The notes: generated from the letters alone by a model not told the origin. Shown: positions 46,109 to 57,867, counted from the stretch's first letter. The stretch is DNA of 64,000 nt from Micropterix aruncella (GCA_944548615.1 OX155972.1:10041161-10105160), one strand, 5' to 3'. A program made the numbers and translations.

Positions 46109-49100
46109 GAATCGTCCACGAATCGTCGTCTTCCTCAGACCATAGACTAGTTACCTTCGACATTGGCCGCCGTGTGAATCCCCCGTCCCCCTCGGAATGG
46201 GCGTACCGCACCTCGGATGTGGACTGGGACCGCTTTGGGGAGTCCCTCTGTGAGAGGCTCTCCCGGTTCCCGTCCCCTCACTCCAATTCGGCCGAGGCAC
46301 TTAGTGTTGCACTTCATGAGGCAGTTGCCTCGGCCTGCGAGTCGGTCCTCGGTCGGAGGAGGCCCTGCGGAGGCTTTACGGCACCGTGGTGGTCTCCGGA
46401 AATATCCGACCTTCGCAGGTGCTTCCGGCAAGCGTACCGCCGCATGGGGGAAGCCCGCAGGGGTTCTCTTCCCCCTGAGCGTGTGGAGGTACTTCGGGAG
46501 TCCCTGAGATCGGCTCGGAGCGTCTAATACCACGCCGCCATTAGGCGTGCCAAGACTGATTCCTGGCGTACATGGGTTAGCGAAGTTGGGAATGCAAACC
46601 CATGGGACATGAAGAACGTCATCGACAAAGGTGCCAAGCGGGGTGGGAACTACCTCTCTAGCATTGTCGAGGGTACTTCCGCCCCGCTTGACACCGAAGG
46701 CACTCTTTCAGTTCTCCTCGGTTCTTTGTGTCCATCGGATCGGAATGACAATGACGATCCCCACCACGCGCAGCTGCGGCGGCTTATAGCCGTAGACTCG
46801 CGCGTACCTGATCTGTCAGAGGTAACAGCGGACGAGGTCGGCACCATCATCGGGTCGCTATCGCGCAGAAAGGCACCGGGGATAGACAACTTTACGTCTG
46901 ATATAGTGAAGCGGTTGTGGGAATTCGCAAGATGGGAGGTGACTGTCCTGATGCAGAAATGCATTAGGGACGGTCATTTCCCATTATGCTGGAAGGCTGG
47001 CCTCCTGCGGGTGATTCCCAAAGGTAACGACAAGCCGCGCTCGGATCCGAAAGCGTACAGGCCCATCACGCTCCTTCCCATAATGGGTAAGGTGCTCGAA
47101 GTGCTTGTGCGCGAACGGCTGGAAAGGACTCTGTCTCCCCAGAACGAGCGTCAGTTTGGCTTTACCCGAGGGAAAAGCACGGAGGACGCCATCCTGTTTG
47201 CGAAGAACTGGGTCCGCAACTATGACGGCCGCTACGTGGTAGGCGTATTTTTGGATATCTCCGGTGCATTCGACAACGCGTGGTGGCCGATGCTCATATG
47301 AAAGCTTCGCGCCCGCCTGTGCCCGAACAATTTGTTGAAAGTAGTGAGGAGCTACTTTTCAGACAGATCTGTCACTCTGAGGTACGGCCCGACCAGCGTC
47401 ACCAAAACCCCGACTATGGGCTGTCCACAGGGGTCAGTGTTGGGTCCTAGCCTTTGGAACATTCTCTTTGATGATTTCCTCGGTCTACCTTACCCGGAGG
47501 GGTGCACCGTCAGCGCTTATGCAGACGACGCTCTCCTCCTGGTGGGCGGCAGGAGTCGCGCAGAGGTCGAAAGAAGGGTGGCTGACTCGCTGGACCTGAT
47601 CCTCGGATGGGGTCAGCGAAACAGACTCACCTTCTCTCCGACGAAAACTCAGGCGCTTCTCCTGAAGGGACATCTTAAGCGGAACCCTGTCATCAGGATG
47701 AACGGTCGCCCGGTATCCTTCCCGGCCACCGTTCGATACCTGGGGGTGACGCTTACGGCTTCCCTTTCCTTTATTTCGCACGCAAAGATTACAGCCGAAA
47801 AATCCCGGGATCTATTCTTTGCGCTCCGCGGAGTGAGTCGGGCCGACTGGGGAATTCGTTTCCCGGCGGTCATGACTATCTATAAGGGCGTCTTCGTCCC
47901 GCGTGCGACTTATGCCGCACGCGCTTGGAAGGAGTCTGCTGTTCCTGAGGCGACGCGTGTCGCGCTGCTGCGCGGACAGCGCATCCCTCTCGTGGCCCTG
48001 ACCGGGGCGTACAGAACGACGTCCACTCTTGCGTTACCCGTCATCGCTGGCGTTCTGCCGATTGACCTGGAGATTCTGGAGCGTGCAGCCTTGTCGCGGT
48101 ACCGCCGGGGCGAGCCGGTAGTCCTTCATGGCCTATCGATCGACCCGGTGGCGCACCGAGCTGGGGAGTTTGCCCGCCTGATTCGGGTGGAGTCCTTGCG
48201 TGTCTGGCAGGCTAGATGGGACGCCGGGGGTACGGGCCGCCTCACCCATTGCTTCTTCCCGTCTGTTGCAGTGCGGATGGCAAATTCGTTTCTGCGGTTC
48301 GACCACCATACCACGCAGCTGGTTGGGGGCCACGGAGAGTTCAGAGCCAAACTATTTGACTTTGGACTTGCCGATGACCCCCGGTGCGCCTGTGGGTATG
48401 GTCGCCAAACTGCGGAACACGTAATTTGGTCTTGCCCAATTCTAGCGGCTGCACGGGAGAAATTGATGGATGCAGTGGGCGCGTGCGTTGGGCGTTCTCC
48501 GATTTGGTACCCGGATTTGGTCAGTTGTAGGAGCTGCTTCCAGTCGTTTGGCGAGTTTGTGGGGCTCTGGGTGGCTTCCTGGGAAAGCATGAGGCTTCGG
48601 GATACCCCCCAGGGGGTACCCTCTTCCTTGGTGGCGTGATTCGGCGGCTACTTCCAGCCCGAAGTGCCCGTCTTTGTGTCCGTCTCTTTACCGCCTCGAG
48701 GGGCGTTTCGTTCTTTGCAGGATCCAGGGATTCCTCCCCCCCGTGGCTGCTCCGAGACCTGCCCACGGACAGCGCGCCTTCACGTTCATTGTTCTGGAGC
48801 GTCCTCTACCCCGCTTACCGGCTCCTAAATTTATGATATTGTTATTTCTTTTCTCGTTATATTATGTGTAATATTTTGTAAAATTTTAATTTTTTTTTGT
48901 AAATAAGTTTTATTTTTGAATAAATGGGTTCTCGGGGCGGTACGGGGGGGGGGGGGGGGTGGTTTACCCTATTTCACCCCCTGCGCGTTTTACCCTTCTG
49001 GTACGCGCAGGGTTGTCGTAGCACGACATCCCGGGCAGACAAGACGACCCTCGTCGTTATAACTGCCCGGGCGGTGGGCGGGGTTTGCTGCCCTCACCTA

Positions 49101-49119
49101 TCGCCTTGAAACTCTTAAC
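46109..49119 (+). mobile_element. R1-clade non-LTR retrotransposon, 5'-truncated
   Basis: Bounded by a 15-bp direct repeat TGTTAGTCGGAGAGC (46094-46108 and 49120-49134) that belongs to the family B target. The body begins within the endonuclease coding region, so the 5' part (ORF1 and most of the endonuclease) is missing. The 3' untranslated part (48640-49119) holds an AATAAA-like motif near 48919 and a G16 run at 48944-48959, and ends CTTGAAACTCTTAAC without a poly(A) tail. 3011 bp. Confidence 0.9.
46111..48639 (+). pseudogene. R1-clade ORF2: endonuclease end, reverse transcriptase, CCHC tail
   Basis: One frame runs the whole length, broken only by stops at 46525-46527 (TAA) and 47299-47301 (TGA). 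The order is: SSSSSDHRLVTFDI, the SDH motif ending the apurinic-type endonuclease; RKAPGIDNFTSDIVK; AYRPITLLPIMGKVLE; RQFGFTRGKSTEDAI; GVFLDISGAFDN (first catalytic Asp); MGCPQGSVLGPSLWN; SAYADDALLL (catalytic Asp pair); FSPTKTQALLL; VRYLGVTL; and a C-terminal CACGYGRQTAEHVIWSC zinc-binding motif of CCHC type. This layout is typical of the R1 clade (R1, TRAS, SART and relatives), several of which have sequence-specific endonucleases. The reverse transcriptase motifs are intact apart from the stop between motifs 3 and 4. Confidence 0.9.
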
Positions 49120-49304
49120 TGTTAGTCGGAGAGCACAATCGATTGGCTTGCGCCGCTCGGTGCGCAGACCGTCCAGGAGCGCCAGAGGATTGATTCCCAG
49201 GGGAGACTGGTTGACCCAGTGTCCTACCCGGTGTTGACCCGTGAGTGTGACCGACCCTGAACACATGGGTCATCGTGGCCACCTCATTATAGGCCCATTA
49301 GCTC
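49120..49304 (+). repeat. Family B, third-level copy, tail part
   Basis: Continues the copy of 42780-43213 after the R1-clade element: TGTTAGTCGGAGAGCACAAT, GGCTTGCGCC and GTCCAGGAGCGCCAGAGG, ending AGGCCCATTAGCTC. Confidence 0.9.
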
Positions 49305-49760
49305 ACTCTGACTAACAGTCGGGGGAGTCTGGAAGCTGTACTGTTTCCTATAGAGCGGGGGTGGTTGCGGACCTTACGGCACCTGCTCTTGAAATATCCA
49401 ACGTCCATCCAATCCTGGGTGAAGAGCCGGGCAAAGGACGCCGTGGTCCGCGATAGATTCGGTATACACCGTTTCACCGCTTCGTAAGGGAGAGGATTGC
49501 GCAAGCGACCTCGAACTCGGAACCAATCGAGAGACCGGAGAAATCTGGTCACAATTGGTAGTTAGGGCGCGAGTGCCGCCCGCCAGTTAACATAACTGGC
49601 TCCTCGCGGTAAGGCGTTGGTCTCTAACGGGTTGTGGCATAGCTAGACGTCGGATTGTTTTGTGCAAAGTCTTCTACGCTTACTGCAGGTCGATAGAACA
49701 ACTAATCGTTAAAACTTCCTGTGGTGACGGGCTCGCCCGTTGTAGTCGACAACTCAATAT
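49305..49760 (-). repeat. Family B, inverted second-level copy, head part
   Basis: Begins with ACTCTGACTAACA (49305-49317), the partner of ACTCCGACTAACA at 42767-42779. On the minus strand it reads as a complete family B head back to GAGTTGTCGACTACAACGGG near 49755. Confidence 0.9.
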
Positions 49761-49983
49761 GTTGGTCAGAGTGCACAGTCGATTGGCTTACGCCGCACGG
49801 TGCGCAGACCGTCCAGGAGCGCGAGAAGGTTGATTCTCAAGGGAAACAAACCGTAAGGTCAGAGTCCTACCCAGGCTCGCACTTCATGCGTGGAGACCGT
49901 CGGATAGGTGTTGACCCGTGAGTGTGACCAACCCTTAACAGATTTGTTCTTCGTGGCCAACTCAGCTAGGGCCCATTAACTCC
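49761..49983 (+). repeat. Family B, outer copy, tail part
   Basis: Starts GTTGGTCAGAGTGCACAGTC and ends CAGCTAGGGCCCATTAACTC. With 42054-42518 it rebuilds one ordinary family B unit. Confidence 0.9.
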
Positions 49984-50124
49984 CACTAAGTTCGGACAAA
50001 TATACCAACATACATTTTTATATAGAATATTAGATAGCCTTTCTGTGGCGCCAATATCATTGACAGCCAAACTAATAGCAATTTATCTATTATAACATCG
50101 ATAATTAATATTTTTTTGTAAAGG

Positions 50125-50545
50125 ACTGATTGATAATAAAACCCGACAATTTAACCAATGATAACAATAATTATATTTAATTATTAGTGCCATCTATCGT
50201 ATTTTTAATATAGGCCGATTACATCACAGAAATAATACGGAGAAATAGAATGCCATTTATTAGTCTTTCATTAAAATGCGTAATTATTACGTATTGAAAC
50301 CTTTATACCAAATGAAATATTGACATATTTATGTAAATATGATTAGAATAATAATAAGGGTGATTTAAAATTTTATTTGTTTTTATATTAATATTTTAAC
50401 AGTATAGGTGTGTTTAAAGCGCTATCTACATCGCCCTGCCATACTGTTATATAAGAAAGTCGCCATATTGAACATATAATCAATGATCAATCAATCGATC
50501 AATCACTAGGAGTGCTATTTACACGTTGCGTTTCAGTATTCAGTA
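50125..50545 (+). repeat. Family D repeat, copy 2 (main part)
   Basis: Contains GGACTGATTGATAATAAAA, TATTAGTGCCATCTATCG, TGCGTAATTATTACGTATT, AGTATAGGTGTGTTTAAA, AAGTCGCCATATTGAACAT and TTTACACGTTGCGTTTC. The end of the unit is found at 52050-52112, so about 1.5 kb has been inserted. Confidence 0.75.
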
Positions 50546-50844
50546 TTCAATTTATTAATTCAGAATATACAATAAAAGCATGAATTATAAATTAAAGCTA
50601 ATTATCGCATATTAGAATTCGTCAGTTGCTAGTAATATATTAATATATGTAGATATAAAACTATTAAAGCATAAATATTAATTCCACAATAGCGTTGACT
50701 AAAGTCGGCTTTGCACGGCAGACAAATAAAATTAAAGAAATAGAGATGAATCCATGTACATGAGTATACATATAAAAAAGGTAAATATTATAAGAATATT
50801 AATAGTCATCTTAGACACTTTATACACTTATAGAATCTGGTATC

Positions 50845-51159
50845 ATGACAATGTATGCCGCTTATATATACCAGGGTGTTATGTACGCACGAAAAAATAT
50901 CAGCACCACTCCAACAAATTCGGATGTTCATTCGCACAACACGCGAAACAAACAAGACTTGCGTCCTTGCAAAGTGCGACTAAGTAAGGTTAGAAATAGT
51001 TTCCTGTATCAGTCCAATATATTTTATAACAAGATTCCATTGTGCGTCAGGGGTCTTGGAGACGTTCAATTTAAGAGCAAGGTCCAGGATATACTTATTA
51101 AGAACCCAATGTATTCTGTTAAGGACTTTGAGAGTATTGATTTTCCTAATCTTCTATAA
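50845..51159 (+). pseudogene. LINE C-terminal fragment, plus orientation
   Basis: Open for about 104 codons. It shows HSHNTRNKQDLRPCKVRLSK, then an SNIFYNKIPLCVRG block, KSKVQDILI and MYSVKDF. The order HxxNTRxKxDL, FYNxIP, FKxxVxxxL, FYSVxDF is the usual C-terminal ending of CR1/Jockey-type LINE proteins. Everything upstream is missing. The A/T-rich DNA after the stop (to about 51730) may include its 3' UTR. Confidence 0.8.
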
Positions 51160-51736
51160 TTATTTATATTACAATCTTTTCTTATTTTTGTTTTTTTTTT
51201 TTATTTTATAAATTTGATTATTTACATTACTATTTACATTACAAGCATTGATTATCAAAGACGGATTATATTATAAAAAAATATATTGACCATTTCTATT
51301 GCGACATTGTTATTGATTTAATTTTATATTTTTTATAATCTTAATTTTACTGTTTTATAACCGACTCTTCGTTTTTATACTTTGACTATCTGCAGTATTT
51401 AAGCAGTTCCAATTATTTTAAAAAGATCTTAAATCTTTATTTTAAATTGAAATATTAATTGTTTTACAATTAAAAAATAATGGTCGACATTGAAAAAAAA
51501 TATTATACCACATAAGGTATAATACCAGTTACTCAACTTGACTATACCAAGAGTAGGGATTCCTACCAACTGGCGTATTTAAATAAAAAAAATACAAAAA
51601 AATAAATACAAAAATTAATCACTCAATAGAAAATATAAAAACAAAATTGGAAAAAAACAACGTATGATCAGGTATGTTACGTTACACATTGTAATCTACA
51701 TATTAAATATTAAATATTAAATTCATAATATTATTA
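51160..51736. other. AT-rich interval
   Basis: Possible 3' untranslated ends of the two converging LINE fragments on either side. Nothing else recognised. Confidence 0.4.
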
Positions 51737-52049
51737 TTAAACAATAATATGTGGTAAAATGTGGTTATTAATGTTATTCCCATTTAAAGGAATTGACATG
51801 ATCAACAAATCACCCAGCTTATAGAAAGCATGTGTGGATTGCAGCTTTTGTTTCATAAATCTTTTAAACGCCTTTGTTTCTATCTTTCTTGTGGAGAGTG
51901 GTAGATGGTTAAAGAGCTTATAGCTTAAATATCCAAAGCACTTTTGTGTCTGCGTAAGGCGTACTTTAGGCAGGATAACATCAACACTTCTGCGTGAATT
52001 GCGGGAGTGCATATTCCCGTTTACCCCCTGTTCGTTTTGTAGTAAACTA
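51737..52049 (-). pseudogene. LINE C-terminal fragment, minus orientation
   Basis: The minus strand is open for about 105 codons. It shows HSRNSRRSVDVILPKVRLT, then YLSYKLFNHLPLS, KAFKRFMKQKLQ and THAFYKLGDLL. It is the same C-terminal layout as the fragment at 50845-51159 but clearly a different family. The pair are in tail-to-tail orientation inside family D. Confidence 0.8.
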
Positions 52050-52112
52050 CTGGTTTCCAAATCGTAGTACGTACTGGAGTAATCTAATACGCTATATAAT
52101 CAATGCCCAGCC
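52050..52112 (+). repeat. Family D repeat, copy 2 (end part)
   Basis: TTTCCAAATCGTAGT, then GTAATCTAATACGCTATATA, matching the 3' end of copy 3 at about 54985-55030. Confidence 0.7.
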
Positions 52113-52515
52113 GAAGTTGCGTGAAAAATAATTATCGCTAACGATATTATAATGGGATGAGAACGAAGTTCCTCGGTTCTCGGTTTGATCAGCAGAACAC
52201 TAGGAATTAATATTACAAGAGGAGGAGAGACAAGAAACTTAACAGCTGTAGCTTGACTTTTTAAATATTTTTTGTTAAACAACAGTTTTGAATGTCTGAA
52301 TGTCTCTTGTAAAATGATTTTTACCACAGATGTTCTTTTCGAAATGACCAACTCAAATCAAATCAAATCGCATTTATTGTCTTAAAAAACTTTTAAATTG
52401 TTGTTTAGACACTTTATATAACCGCTTAATGTAAACATAACTTTAAAATGTAAACAAAATATTTCATTAGAGACTCACCACACAATTGATAGTTATATTA
52501 GATATTTATAGCCAG
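52113..52515. other. No recognisable gene
   Basis: Nothing recognised apart from a CAAATCAAATCAAATC short repeat near 52353. Confidence 0.45.
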
Positions 52516-53318
52516 TTATAAATAGGATAGAAAACGAATTTACCGCGTGAAATTTGTAGGACCCGACGTTTCGGTGACGTTGCAGCCGCCGTTGTCAAGG
52601 GTAAACTGAAGAGCTGTCAGTCCGTTGTTTTGCGGGTAGGCCGCAAACCGCTGCCGCCACTGCGTAGGTTATAACGGTGGTGGGGGGCCGGGCTCGGAGC
52701 GCGGGAATTTTTAAAATCCGTCTTGCACACAACACTCACTGTATCCTGTTTTACGTCTTTGCGTTCGGCGTTCGGCGGCGGGAACATTTTAAGAAGAGGG
52801 TTCCACGTAGAAGAGAGTTTGTAGCCGTCATCTCTATTGAAGTTCGGAGTTCTTCTTATTTCAATGGCTTCCCGGATCATGCGAGGAAAGTAGAATTGTT
52901 CCTTCGATAGAACAATGGGATTTTGAAACTGCATCCAGTGGTTACTTCCGCTATCCAATATATGTTCGCAGATCGCCGATTTTTCTCGCTGAACGTTTTT
53001 AACAGCTTTGATGTGTTCTGTCAGTCGCGTGGCTATGGGCCGTTTCGTTTGTCCAACGTAGGCTAGACCGCAGCTGCATTCGACTTTATACACACCCGGG
53101 GTTTGCAGTGTTTGCAGTTTTAAAAATTCCCGCGCTCCGAGCCCGGCCCCCCACCACCGTTATAACCTACGCAGTGGCGGCAGCGGTTTGCGGCCTACCC
53201 GCAAAACAACGGACTGACAGCTCTTCAGTTTACCCTTGACAACGGCGGCTGCAACGTCACCGAAACGTCGGGTCCTACAAATTTCACGCGGTAAATTCGT
53301 TTTCTATCCTATTTATAA
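52516..53318 (-). mobile_element. Penelope-like element, truncated, with 201-bp inverted flanks
   Basis: 52516-52716 and 53118-53318 are inverted repeats that match along 201 bp in the parts I compared, with GGATAGAAAACGAATTTACC at the outer end and GGGAATTTTTAAAA at the inner end. Between them lies the GIY-YIG endonuclease end of a Penelope-like protein. Inverted LTR-like repeats are known for Penelope elements. The reverse transcriptase is missing. Confidence 0.9.
52617..53120 (-). pseudogene. Penelope-like GIY-YIG endonuclease, C-terminal fragment
   Basis: On the minus strand the frame runs from LQTLQTPGVYKVECSCG (just inside the inverted repeat) through YVGQTKRPIATRLTEH to a stop at 52617. 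GVY and YVG correspond to the GIY and YIG motifs. The CSCG cysteines and the R...EH pair follow the Penelope-like endonuclease pattern, as does AICEHILDSG. The C-terminal 30 or so residues are encoded inside the inverted repeat. About 165 codons with no frame break, but the reverse transcriptase that should precede it is absent, so it is a 5'-truncated copy. Confidence 0.9.
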
Positions 53319-53547
53319 TGTCAAACAACCGCGATAGTCTTCGATTTCATATTTATAGCCAGTGTTAGTCATGAAATTATAATATTAAAATTAAATGGTC
53401 CTATAAATAAGAAATATAATTGATCATGGGAGACAATTAGAAATAATAGTAATAATATAATAATCAATAAAATGGTACAAATGTCTAGTTAAATAAATAA
53501 AATCGAGATGGAAATTGTCAGTCATTTAATTATGATTCGTTAATATT

Positions 53548-53935
53548 ATATAATTCTCTCGCAATAAGGTAGCCTTTTAATTTCAATTTAAATTGGGCTA
53601 TTTTTCCGTTTCTACATATAATTTTAATATTCTCAGGCAGTTTATTGTAACACGCCATTCCAACGCAATTTGGATCCCTTTTGAATAATTCCAGAGATGG
53701 ACGGGGTTTTGCTAAATTGTGCCTACATCTGGTGAAATGCGAGTGAATTTCTTTTTAGGTCTTCATCTTTCCTATGTTTTTTAATATTAAATTTATGCAT
53801 TCAAATATATATAGTGATGGTAGTGTTAGAATACTGAGATTTTTAAAGTGACCACGACATGATTCATTATGGTTAAGGTTTATCAATATTCTTATGTCTC
53901 GTTTTTGGAGAGAGAAAATATGTTGCCTTAAAACT
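53548..53935 (-). pseudogene. LINE C-terminal fragment
   Basis: Read from 53935 on the minus strand: QKRDIRILINLNHNESCRGH, then FKNLSILTLPSLYIFECINL. After a frameshift near 53765 it gives HFTRCRHNLAKPRPSLELF, then CVGMACYNKLPENIK and FKLKLKGYLIAREL. This is the classic QKxxIRxI, ILTLPSLYIFE, FYNKLPxxIK, FKxxLKxYL series of CR1-like LINE proteins. One frameshift, no catalytic region. Confidence 0.85.
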
Positions 53936-54284
53936 ACTGTACACTCATTTACTAGTATAAGATGAAGAGTATTTTATCCGGGTGTCATTGTCCCAGTTGA
54001 CCATTCTGTGATTGGCCAGCATGGATTATTGGCGCCCGGATGTCGATGACGGGCAAGTCTTATTAGGGTTATTCCGGAGTCAATGATCCTACCCAGACGT
54101 GGGGCAAATTGTGTATTTTTATACCAGCAGTAATAATATTTACAATGCAGTCGGAAAGTTTGGAGACTGAAACGTAGTTCTTAATTTTGACATTCATTTG
54201 TCAATATCCATCAGTCAGCAGTGTCACTGTAGCACGTTCAATTAGGTTGACAGCTCTAACCGGTTCACCAGCTTGGCCGAATAC
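53936..54284. other. No recognisable gene
   Basis: Includes AATTAGGTTGACAGCTCTAAC before RepA copy 4. Nothing recognised. Confidence 0.4.
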
Positions 54285-54470
54285 ACAAAAAATCGATTGT
54301 GCCATTCCAAGAATTTCCCGGCCATTAGCCACGGACTCATTTAATCTGGATATTCATTTCATAAATAAAATCGATAAACCCTCTCTTTCGGCCGGCGGAC
54401 GATCCGCGTTTGGATCACGCACAAACGTCTCGGGCGAAGCGGTTCGTTTCTCGGATAAAAACAAGGTTGG
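54285..54470 (+). repeat. RepA repeat, copy 4 (5' half)
   Basis: Contains AAAAAATCGATTGTGCCA, CGGCCATTAGCCACGGACTC and GCGGTTCGTTTCTCGG. The 3' half is absent. Confidence 0.7.
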
Positions 54471-54564
54471 GCAAAATTTGTTTATGAAAATACGATTTTG
54501 AAAATATATTTTATGAAAATGTTTATGAAAATATATTTTAATTTTAATGACATATTTAAATTAA

Positions 54565-55045
54565 TTTTAAATATGACTGATTGATAATAAAAACCTAATA
54601 TATTTACCAATGATAATAATAGCATTCAATTATTAGTGCCATCTATCGCATTTTTTAAATATAGGTTGATAACATCAGAAAAATAATACGGAGGTATAGA
54701 ATGCAAACTACCAGTATATCTAAATATTAATGTGCGTAATTATTACGTATTTGTACCTGTATACCAAATTAAAGATGAGATCTTTAAGTAAAATTAAAAT
54801 AAAAAGAGCTATGATTTAACAATTCGTTTATTATTGTAATATTATTTTATATCGTATAGGTGTGTTTAAATCGCAATCTACAGTGCTCTGCCATTTTGTT
54901 ATACTACGAAAGTCGCCATATTGAACATGATAAACAATTTTAGGAACTATGAGTGCCATCTACACGCTGCGTTTCGTAGTGAAATAATTGTTTCTAAATC
55001 GTAGTGCATCGTTGAGTAATCTAATACGCTATATGAAGTAGCATT
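54565..55045 (+). repeat. Family D repeat, copy 3 (most complete)
   Basis: From GACTGATTGATAATAAAAAC through ATTAGTGCCATCTATCGCA, GTAATTATTACGTATTTG, TCGTATAGGTGTGTTTAAA, AAGTCGCCATATTGAACATG and CTACACGCTGCGTTTCGTAG to GTAATCTAATACGCTATATG. It gives the length of the unit as about 480 bp. Confidence 0.75.
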
Positions 55046-55280
55046 GTAGATATATTCGTGTCAGCAGTTAGTGCCCGCGACATAGGTATACCCACATTTT
55101 CTGCAAATTACAAATTTTTACGTTCCACCCTTCAAGTAGGCTGCATAATTTCACGGCAGACCGCGGCAATTTATTGGAATTTCTTGCTATATCGCCGCAC
55201 TCGACAAAAACTGCTATAACTATGGAACTACTATAGAAATCATAAAAACAATAACTGTGCAATGATTGCATTGAAATTTC

Positions 55281-55744
<464 letters not shown>

Positions 55745-55774
55745 ATATTTTAAGGGTGTAATTTTTTTAAAATT

Positions 55775-56089
<315 letters not shown>

Positions 56090-56392
56090 GAAATCTTATT
56101 TTGTAAAACAATTATATAATTATGAATAAATATGAGAAAGTGAAAAAAACTCGGCATTTCTAACTTGTAATTGTCTTATGGAAAAATACGGAACCCTATT
56201 TAGAAATTGTATCGTGATAATTATAAGATTCTCTAATCGAATATAATATTTAGTTTTGCTTATTTTCATACCAAAATAATTAGATATTAGCTCATAAAAA
56301 CAATAAAAATTTAGATGATTTCTGGAAAAAAATTGATTGACAATAGAATTTTATCAGATATATCCGCGAAATTATTCTAGCGGCCGTCTATG

Positions 56393-56712
56393 TTTGTTTG
56401 TTTGTTTGAAAAGCTTTATTGCACACACAAAAGAATACAATGTGGTGAGCCTATTGCCAAGTGGCAATATCTACCGACCATACTACCAGGGTTATTGTGA
56501 CTGAAGGTTTATGTGGGCAAATTGATTTACAAGTAATAAATGACTACACTTACATAAAAGTCATCATAGTATAAAATATACGACAGTGATTAGTAACCTT
56601 ATGCCAACTAGATATTGAAGGGAGGAGTGGAATATAAGGACAAGCAAAGGAGACGGGAGGGGGGTATTCATACGTTGAGTAAATGTCTCTTTAAAAAAAT
56701 TTTAATGTATCT
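56393..56712 (-). pseudogene. LINE 3' end inserted in family C copy 3
   Basis: Family C is continuous on both sides if this piece is removed. On the minus strand it ends with TATTGCCACTTGGCAATAGG, GTGCAATAAAGCTTTT and a (CAAA)n tail, the 3' end of a retrotransposon. Near its start, FLKRHLL-like coding remnants of a LINE C-terminus can be read. Confidence 0.65.
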
Positions 56713-56869
56713 ATGGCAATAATAAGATATTTGGTATTGATTTTAGAATGCGTTCCAATTAGAATATAACATTATTGTGCGCTCCGGGAGCAAGTCGCCA
56801 ATATTGGTCGTTACGTAGTCAATAGTGTTCGGATGTGCAACCAAATTTGGTCGTTACGTAGCCATAGGG

Positions 56870-57236
56870 TTCAAGATAAAATTTCATTACAGCTTAACAG
56901 ATACAGCGATTCATTTATTTCAGCAGGCGAAATTTAACAGAGCTGCCATGAGTCGAGCGTTAACATTATGCACGACGGAATGCGATTGAATTAAATCACG
57001 CCTATACAGTTTAGCATAAATTTAACGTCAATGGTCAAATTGTGATGGATTGAATCGGCGCTCCGGAAAATTTGATAAACCTCTCGAATACTGCATTGCA
57101 ACAACGAGCGGCCAGGTCTAGATATAGTAACTTATTATATTATACGAATAAACAGAATAATTGAATTGAAACACTGAATTGGGAATATTAGGAATGGGCA
57201 GAAAACAATGAAGTTATCGCATTACATTATGGTTCA
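56870..57236. other. Spacer between two family C copies
   Basis: Nothing recognised. Confidence 0.4.
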
Positions 57237-57240
57237 TTAA

Positions 57241-57867
57241 TCCTTCGAGTATGGGCATAATGATTCATGGCAGACCGCGGCAATTTATTGGAATTTCTTG
57301 CAATATCGCCGCGCTCGACATAAAGTACTATAACTATGGAAATACTATAGCAATCGTAAAAAGAATAACTGTGCAATAATCGCATTGAAATTTCATATAT
57401 AGAGAATATTGAAATCTCATTTTGTAAACCAATTAAATAATTATGAATAAATATGAGAAAGTCGAAAAAGTGAAAAAAACTCGGCATTTCTAACTTGTAC
57501 TTGTCTTACGGAAAAATACGGAACCCTATTTAGATATTGTAAATACTATTGTGATCTTTATTAAATTCTCTATCAAAGTTAATATTTCGTTTTGCTTATC
57601 TACATACAAAAGTATTTAAATATTAGCTCATAAAAACCAATAAAAATTTTGATGATTTCTTAAAAAAAAAATTATGATGTTTGACAATGGAATTTTACCA
57701 GAAATATCCACGAAATGACGCGCGAAATTATTTTAGCGGCTGTATATGTATCTATGGTAATAATTAGATATTTGGTATGGATTTTAGGATGCGTTCGAAT
57801 TAGAAAATAATATTGCTGTGCGCTCCGGGAGCAAGCCGCCAAATTTGGTCGTTACGCAGCCGAAGGG
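57241..57867 (+). mobile_element. Family C (piggyBac-like), copy 4, uninterrupted
   Basis: TTAA at 57237-57240, then TCCTTCGAGTATGGGC, and a right end of CCAAATTTGGTCGTTACGC, AGCCGAAGGG. About 627 bp; it serves as the reference for the family. The right TTAA is not preserved. No transposase. Confidence 0.8.

Noticed and set aside
45485..46211. Several overlapping long frames in the GC-rich block on both strands
   Set aside because: They result from high GC content in the hAT subterminal region. Only the part encoding the start of the transposase is supported by domain context.
52516..53318. Hammerhead ribozyme in the Penelope-like terminal repeat
   Set aside because: A CCGAAACGTC segment and a CTGAAGAG segment are present, but I could not assemble the conserved core (CUGANGA...GAAA with three helices) in one orientation. 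A covariance search is needed.
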